Source: Rhodococcus pseudokoreensis
GTDB lineage: Bacteria; Actinomycetota; Actinomycetes; Mycobacteriales; Mycobacteriaceae
Assembly (NCBI RefSeq): GCF_017068395.1
Contig: NZ_CP070614.1
Location: 1-64,000 of the forward strand
Direction: 5' to 3'
DNA: 64,000 nt
In this document: positions 59,702-64,000 of the stretch, one piece after another
Position numbering within the stretch: position 1 is the first letter of the stretch
Layout: each line of letters starts with the position of its first letter
Notes under the pieces: model-generated
Told to the model about the DNA's origin: nothing
Databases searched by the model: none
The model's input: the letters and a program-made list of their open reading frames with translations, nothing else
Made by a program: the position numbers and the translations under genes

Positions 59702-61186
59702 GTGCCCAGCGATCACGAGGACGCTCAACCACCGACTTGGCTTCTCGGCGGAGATGAGCAGGCCGACACAACGACGCCGGCGACCAACGGAAGTCGCTGT
59801 ACCACTGCTCCCGCCTCCGCTCCGCTACACAACCATCGGGAGGCCGCGAAGGGGACGAGTGACGTGCCGGTCCAACCGGCCAACGGAACGACGTCGGCGA
59901 GGACGGGCAACCCGGTTCCGGCGGTGCCGCAGCCGTCCGGGCCGACATCGAACCTCGATACCCCCCGGCAGCCGACATCGTTCGACTCGCTCTCACCGGC
60001 CCCCGCAGTCACCACCCCTGCACCCGCCCCAACTCCGCCTGTGAGTCCGATCTTCAGGCCCCCGGCCGCTGCGGCAGAATCAGATCCGGCCGCGCACCAG
60101 GCGGAACCGCTGCGCGGCCGACAGCGGACTGCTGACGTTCTCGCGGGCGGGGATCCACCCGCCGGTTTCGTGCATCCGGCGTCGGCGCCCCAGGAAGCTC
60201 CACCTCAGCGTCAGCAGTCGGATTTCCGCACCGCCGCACCCTCGCAGCGGATTTCATCGATCGAAGATCTCGACATCATCAAGCGCGCCAAACGGCCACC
60301 CGAGCGGGGCGTGGGGAAGCTTCTGTACAAGGTCAGCGGTGGCAAGATCAACACCGGCCAGTCCCCGGCGGAACTCGAGCACCAGGAACTCGTCCGACGG
60401 GTGAATCACCCGGTACGAGGCGTCTACAAAATTGCGTTCGTCTCCCTCAAAGGCGGAGTGGGAAAGACCACCGCGGCGATGACGTTGGGTTCAACGTTCG
60501 CCTGTCACCGCGGCGACCGCGTGGTAGCCATTGACGCGAATCCTGACCTCGGGACGTTGGCGGACCGTGATCGGCGCGAGCACCGCCACACCGTGCGCGA
60601 CCTCCTCGCGGACGAGAACATCCGATCCTACAGCGACGTTCGTGCCTATACCTCACAGGGTGAAAGCAGATTGGAGATCCTGGCGAGCGAGGAAGATCCC
60701 GAGACATCGGAATCCTTCAACGAACAGGACTACCTCGATACGCTGCGCATCCTGGAAGTACACTACAACCTGGTTCTCACTGACTGCGGCACCGGCATCA
60801 TGCACTCGGCCATGCACGGAGTGCTCTCGGAGGCGGACGCCCTGGTCGTAGTCAGCCCCACCGCGCGAGATGGGGCCAGGAGTGCTGAGGCCACGCTCAA
60901 TTGGCTCAGCAAGCACGGCTATCAGAATCTCGTCGAACGCACTGTGGTGGTGATCAATAGCACGCGTCCCGGAGCGTCGCCCCTCGACCTCGATCGGCTC
61001 ACCCAACTCTTCCGCGACCGCGGCGTGCGGGCGGTGCGCACACTGCCTTACGATGATCATCTCGGTGAGGGCGGCACGATCGATCTGAAGTTGTTGAACA
61101 AGAAAACTGCTCGGGCGTACCTCGAGCTGGCGGCTGACCTCGCGGACGACTTTCCGGAGCCACTCGGGCGGCACGTGCGGAACTGA
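59702..61186 (+). CDS. MinD/ParA-like ATPase with long proline-rich N-terminus
   Basis: A 494-residue protein. The first 180 residues are Pro/Thr/Ala-rich and disordered; the rest is a MinD/ParA ATPase with KIAFVSLKGGVGKTTAAMTL near 245, VVAIDANPDLGTLADR, and VLTDCGTGIMHSAM (Walker B-like). The domain plan resembles the EspI-type MinD proteins of ESX secretion loci. It starts at GTG 59702 after GAGGGGG and is followed by a strong terminator. It separates the CysH-like gene from csf1. It may place or partition a complex, but is not coupled to an RHH partner as parA at 6246 is, so I do not call it a second partition system. Confidence 0.75.
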   Translation: MPSDHEDAQPPTWLLGGDEQADTTTPATNGSRCTTAPASAPLHNHREAAKGTSDVPVQPANGTTSARTGNPVPAVPQPSGPTSNLDTPRQPTSFDSLSPAPAVTTPAPAPTPPVSPIFRPPAAAAESDPAAHQAEPLRGRQRTADVLAGGDPPAGFVHPASAPQEAPPQRQQSDFRTAAPSQRISSIEDLDIIKRAKRPPERGVGKLLYKVSGGKINTGQSPAELEHQELVRRVNHPVRGVYKIAFVSLKGGVGKTTAAMTLGSTFACHRGDRVVAIDANPDLGTLADRDRREHRHTVRDLLADENIRSYSDVRAYTSQGESRLEILASEEDPETSESFNEQDYLDTLRILEVHYNLVLTDCGTGIMHSAMHGVLSEADALVVVSPTARDGARSAEATLNWLSKHGYQNLVERTVVVINSTRPGASPLDLDRLTQLFRDRGVRAVRTLPYDDHLGEGGTIDLKLLNKKTARAYLELAADLADDFPEPLGRHVRN

Positions 61187-61209
61187 AGACTCCACCCTGA
61201 CCCAACCTG

Positions 61210-61250
61210 AACGTGCAGGGCAGGCCACGAAATGACCGGCCCTGCACGTT
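61210..61250 (+). terminator. terminator between the MinD-like gene and csf1
   Basis: AACGTGCAGGGC (61210-61221) and GCCCTGCACGTT (61239-61250) form a perfect 12-bp stem with a 17-base loop, followed by ATCT. It should isolate the csf operon from upstream transcription, so csf1 needs its own promoter. Confidence 0.75.
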
Positions 61251-61296
61251 ATCTGTCCGCTTCTGAGTGTCCATCCCCGCCAATAGGGTTTTGCGT

Positions 61297-61986
61297 ATGG
61301 CCTCCACTACCGCTGCAATGAGATGTGACAGGAACGAAGCGAGGTACGACGTCTGCACGGCCGCATATGTCGCTGCCCGCCCGACGACACTCAGTATTCC
61401 TTCCACCCCGGACGTCTGCGCCCGCTGTGCCCGCGTTGGATCGGCGTGTGTGCCAGCCTCGAAGATCATTTCCCGGGCCTTCACCGCCTTCGATTCGTGG
61501 CAGGACCCCACCCGCACAGGCCTGTGCTTCGTCTGCGCATGGATCTACCGCGAACCCGCCCTGCGCTCGGCGATGCACCTGGTCACCACAACCCCCTCCC
61601 TGAGCGTTCTCAACTCGCGTGCCCTTGCCGCACACCTGGCCGGACCGATCGCGGACGATCATGCGCTGGTCGTGCCTCTGCGACCAGGGCGTAAGCACTT
61701 GTTTCCGGCAGCGAGGTGGGGTGCGGTCGCCGTCGACGACATCACCTTCGAATGGTCTGGCTCGGATGCAGCGACCCTGCACGCGATGCAGCGCCTCCGC
61801 GTTGAAGGTTTCTCCCAAACGGCGCTGAGCGCAGCAGCTCCTCCCTACGCCTTCCTGCAAAAGGTTGCGCCACACAAGTGGGGACGTGTCCTCGATGATT
61901 GGGAACAGCTCAAACGCTGGCGAAGTGAGCCGCCCTGGTGGGAACTCGGTCTGCGGGCCTCCGTGCCGACGAAGGTGTCCGCGTGA
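61297..61986 (+). CDS. csf1: Csf1 (Cas8-like large subunit) of a type IV-B CRISPR system
   Basis: A 229-residue Csf1. The four-cysteine zinc motif is clear: C-A-R-C near residue 40 (DVCARCARVG) and C-F-V-C near 79 (TGLCFVCAWIYRE). The rest fits the compact Csf1 plan: VVPLRPGRKHLFPAARWGAV and RLRVEGFSQTALSAAAPPYA, with PPWWELGLRAS near the end. Csf1 takes the place of Cas8 in the type IV ribonucleoprotein. ATG 61297 is chosen; an upstream in-frame extension from 61267 and ATG 61318 are alternatives. No ribosome site is strong. Its stop overlaps the next GTG (GTGA), so the operon is translationally coupled. Confidence 0.85.
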   Translation: MASTTAAMRCDRNEARYDVCTAAYVAARPTTLSIPSTPDVCARCARVGSACVPASKIISRAFTAFDSWQDPTRTGLCFVCAWIYREPALRSAMHLVTTTPSLSVLNSRALAAHLAGPIADDHALVVPLRPGRKHLFPAARWGAVAVDDITFEWSGSDAATLHAMQRLRVEGFSQTALSAAAPPYAFLQKVAPHKWGRVLDDWEQLKRWRSEPPWWELGLRASVPTKVSA

Positions 61987-62411
61987 GCTCACCACAGCAG
62001 GCTCCGACGACCACGTGGCTCGCGAGCGCCCCGGAGTTGCCGCCACTCGACGGCCCAGCTGCCACAGCTGAGCGGCTCGTACTCCTGCTGCATTATGGGA
62101 TCGACTGGGATAACAGCTGGGTGGCGTCCCGCCGTTCGACCTACTGGGACCACCACCTACCCGATCGGATCCGTATCGCGACCTATCGCAGCGGAAGCAG
62201 CCTGGACCGCTGGTGGGGTCTGGTTGCCGAACAACTCGAATCGGTCCCCAACCTCGACCAACGGCGTGAGCTCACCATCTTGTTGCGTGAACCGCCCAAG
62301 CCGGTATTGACCGTGATGAGGTTGTCCACCAAAGCCCTTGTTCTGAGAACACAGATCGTCGCCGCCGCGTACCGAAAAGCTCGGCGCGCAGAGAAGGCAG
62401 GCAGCTCGTGA
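61983..62411 (+). CDS. cas11: Cas11-like small subunit of the type IV-B complex
   Basis: A 142-residue helical protein, beginning with the GTG that overlaps the csf1 stop. It includes ATAERLVLLLHYGIDWDNSW, SLDRWWGLVAEQLESVPNL and TVMRLSTKALVLRTQIVAAA, an alpha-helical bundle typical of Cas11 small subunits. Type IV-B loci encode such a subunit between csf1 and csf2, exactly as here. The identification rests on position and helical character; sequence conservation in this family is low. Its stop overlaps csf2 (GTGA). Confidence 0.7.
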   Translation: MSSPQQAPTTTWLASAPELPPLDGPAATAERLVLLLHYGIDWDNSWVASRRSTYWDHHLPDRIRIATYRSGSSLDRWWGLVAEQLESVPNLDQRRELTILLREPPKPVLTVMRLSTKALVLRTQIVAAAYRKARRAEKAGSS

Positions 62412-63259
62412 CCACCACCGTGCATTGGGATCTGGCCATCACCGCGTTGTCCTCGATTTCCCACAAGGACGACGACACCAGCACCACGACGGCACTGTTC
62501 CGTCGTGAACCGGTGATCCAGCCGGACGGCACAGAGGAGTTGGTGCCGATCGTTTCCGGAAACTCGTTCCGAGGCGCACTGCGCCGAACCGGGGAGGAGT
62601 TGCTCCGCGACGTCCTCGACTACGAGGGAATCCTCTCCCTCCCGGCCGCACACACCCTCCGCAGCGGCGGGGCGCTGCGAAAGATCAACGGAGAGCCGAT
62701 CTCCGGCCGCCGACTCGAACGACTGCGCACCCTCATTCCCCAGATCGCGGTGTTCGGCGGCAACACCACTGGCACGATGGTCAAGGGCCGCCTGCAGGTG
62801 GGCAAGGTCGTTCCGAAGGTAAGGGAGACCGCGCACATTCTCCGCAATCCCGGCGGGGCGCCGCTGCCGGGACAATTCGATCTCCTCGGACTCGAGCGGT
62901 ACAGCAGATTCGACGACGCCGACAGTGGCGACTTCCCCACCCCCCGCGCACCGGACAGCAGCAGTGGCAATCAACTGATGCGGTACGAGATCGAAACCTT
63001 GCCAGCAGGCACCCAGTTCGAGTCCTGGCTACGCCTCACTCGCGGCACCGACCAGGAGGTCGCGTTCTTCCAGGACGTTCTCGACACCTTCGCCGCCGAT
63101 GGTCGGATCGGTGGACGGCAGGCAATCGGACACGGCCTGATCAAGCTTGAGTCCGACCGGAAAGTCGTCGCAGGGCCATCACCGCTGGACTGCGATTGGC
63201 GTGAACGGGTGCGTGACGTTCGCGGAGAAGCGCTCGATGTGTTGGCCGGCCTGACGTGA
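62408..63259 (+). CDS. csf2: Csf2 (Cas7-like backbone subunit)
   Basis: A 283-residue Cas7-family RAMP protein that should polymerise along the RNA. Visible features are VHWDLAITALSSISHKDDDT, VPIVSGNSFRGALRRTGEEL (the RAMP motif), GGNTTGTMVKGRLQVGKVVP, and DGRIGGRQAIGHGLIKLESD, a glycine-rich loop close to the C-terminus. These match Csf2 closely. GTG 62408 overlaps the preceding stop and the csf3 start overlaps its own stop, so all four genes are one coupled operon. Confidence 0.9.
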   Translation: MTTTVHWDLAITALSSISHKDDDTSTTTALFRREPVIQPDGTEELVPIVSGNSFRGALRRTGEELLRDVLDYEGILSLPAAHTLRSGGALRKINGEPISGRRLERLRTLIPQIAVFGGNTTGTMVKGRLQVGKVVPKVRETAHILRNPGGAPLPGQFDLLGLERYSRFDDADSGDFPTPRAPDSSSGNQLMRYEIETLPAGTQFESWLRLTRGTDQEVAFFQDVLDTFAADGRIGGRQAIGHGLIKLESDRKVVAGPSPLDCDWRERVRDVRGEALDVLAGLT

Positions 63260-63969
63260 TGCGTCCGCTGCTCGTGCGTGCGCACTTGGCTCATGGCCTC
63301 GCGCATGGGTCGCCGTGGGCAACGAGCCTCGACGGTCTCCTGGCCGCGGAGCTCTGGGACGAGCACAAAAGTCAGGAACGATCCTGTGGCAGGGAGGTCC
63401 CCAGGCTCGATCCCTCCATCAGTCCGCCTGACCTCGACTTGCCGCTTGCCCGATGTGAATTGGCCGGCAGCGATTCTTGGCACTGGGCCGCGACCTGCGC
63501 CCATTCTGACATCCCGGTGGATCGGCCCACCGTCCGCTACTGGACAGCGAGACCGGATCACACCGCCCTTGGGGACCTGGTCCAGACCCTTCCCGCGTCG
63601 ATATCAGAACGGCAGGGCCCATACCGTGCTCGCATCATGCCGTTGCTCGCGACAACTACGGCAAGCGTGTGCTGGCAGGGAATCGGCGACATCGACGCCA
63701 TACGCTCAATCCTCGAACCCGTCGTCGCAATCGGAAAGAAGAGGAGCCAGGGTGAAGGCCATGTCCTTCGCTGGGAGTTCGCCACACTCGACATCGATGG
63801 GTGTGCCGCAGCGCATCTCTATCCGGACGGCAGCCTCGGCCGCACCACACCCGCCGCGTGCCTGAGCAAGATCGACATTCCACAGACCGGCGGCTTCGGC
63901 ACCGCCGGCTTACGCCCGCCCTACATGCATCCACTCCGGAAGCGCCCGCTTCACCTGCCGCGGCAGTAA
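63256..63969 (+). CDS. csf3: Csf3 (Cas5-like subunit)
   Basis: A 237-residue Cas5-like RAMP protein that caps the 5' end of the RNA in type IV complexes. The N-terminus PLLVRAHLAHGLAHGSPWAT and the motif IGKKRSQGEGHVLRWEF are hallmarks of Csf3; the C-terminus RPPYMHPLRKRPLHLPRQ is basic. GTG 63256 or ATG 63259 starts the gene. It is the last complete gene in the window, and only 31 bases follow, so cas6, dinG or a CRISPR array beyond the window cannot be excluded. Confidence 0.9.
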   Translation: MMRPLLVRAHLAHGLAHGSPWATSLDGLLAAELWDEHKSQERSCGREVPRLDPSISPPDLDLPLARCELAGSDSWHWAATCAHSDIPVDRPTVRYWTARPDHTALGDLVQTLPASISERQGPYRARIMPLLATTTASVCWQGIGDIDAIRSILEPVVAIGKKRSQGEGHVLRWEFATLDIDGCAAAHLYPDGSLGRTTPAACLSKIDIPQTGGFGTAGLRPPYMHPLRKRPLHLPRQ

Positions 63970-64000
63970 AACCGTCGAGAGCACGCACCTTGGGGCGAGC

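Noticed and set aside
59702..61186. A second plasmid partition operon
   Set aside because: The ATPase has no adjacent DNA-binding partner or repeat array, carries a long disordered N-terminus and is closed by a terminator, so I call it only MinD-like.
61297..63969. Type III or type I CRISPR subunits
   Set aside because: Gene sizes, the Csf1 four-cysteine finger, the Csf3 IGKKRSQG motif and the lack of Cas10, Cas3 or HD domains fit type IV instead.

Overview
The window looks like part of a large conjugative plasmid, or an integrated relative of one, from a high-GC mycolic-acid actinobacterium of the Rhodococcus/Gordonia/Nocardia/Mycobacterium type. The reasons are high GC with many GTG starts, GTGA/ATGA stop-start overlaps, a cutinase-family exported protein, actinobacterial Tcp-type conjugation genes, and a Csf (type IV-B) CRISPR effector cluster of a kind known mainly from actinobacterial plasmids. 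No rRNA, tRNA or chromosomal housekeeping gene was seen.

Layout. 0.3-5.2 kb: minus-strand replication primase/helicase and a small RHH-type regulator. 5.3-8.1 kb: partition module (parA and an RHH-type partner) flanked by two arrays built on 12-bp units, one of them a degenerate array of about 60 units. 9.5-22.9 kb: a complete Tad/Flp-type pilus or secretion locus (SAF protein, TadZ, TadA, TadB, TadC, Flp-like pilin, two TadE-like and one TadG-like pseudopilin) ending in a 1291-residue LysM/transmembrane/BTAD fusion and two exported proteins. 22.9-38.3 kb: accessory and decaying DNA, with a six-repeat treble-clef plus Vsr-like nuclease gene cut by an ISL3 and an IS3 element, several frameshifted relics, a VapBC pair, a pRiA4b ORF-3 protein, a broken serine recombinase, a lipoprotein, and a solitary TnpB with a candidate guide-RNA end. 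38.7-41.3 kb: a sigma-like regulator and a cutinase-family protein. 41.5-58.6 kb: the conjugation apparatus (TcpC-like, TcpE-like, VirB4-like ATPase, VirB6-like channel, three-domain wall hydrolase, FtsK/TcpA-like coupling ATPase), a prepilin peptidase, and small plasmid proteins. 58.7-64 kb: a CysH-like PP-loop enzyme, a MinD/ParA-like ATPase, and the csf1-cas11-csf2-csf3 cluster, with no CRISPR array, Cas6 or DinG in the window.

How it fits together. A shared element (TGTCACAGGG, 12-13 nt, then GATCTACCT followed by AG-R-TAG) lies in front of the small regulator, the Flp-like pilin, the conjugation operon and, in weaker form, the coupling-protein operon. This suggests one control circuit for copy/partition, pilus and transfer genes. 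The prepilin peptidase needed by the Tad locus sits inside the conjugation region, also tying the two machines together. No relaxase was found in the window. The most unusual items are the array-less type IV-B/CysH/MinD region, the 12-bp array beside parA, the shared regulatory element, and the LysM-BTAD fusion.
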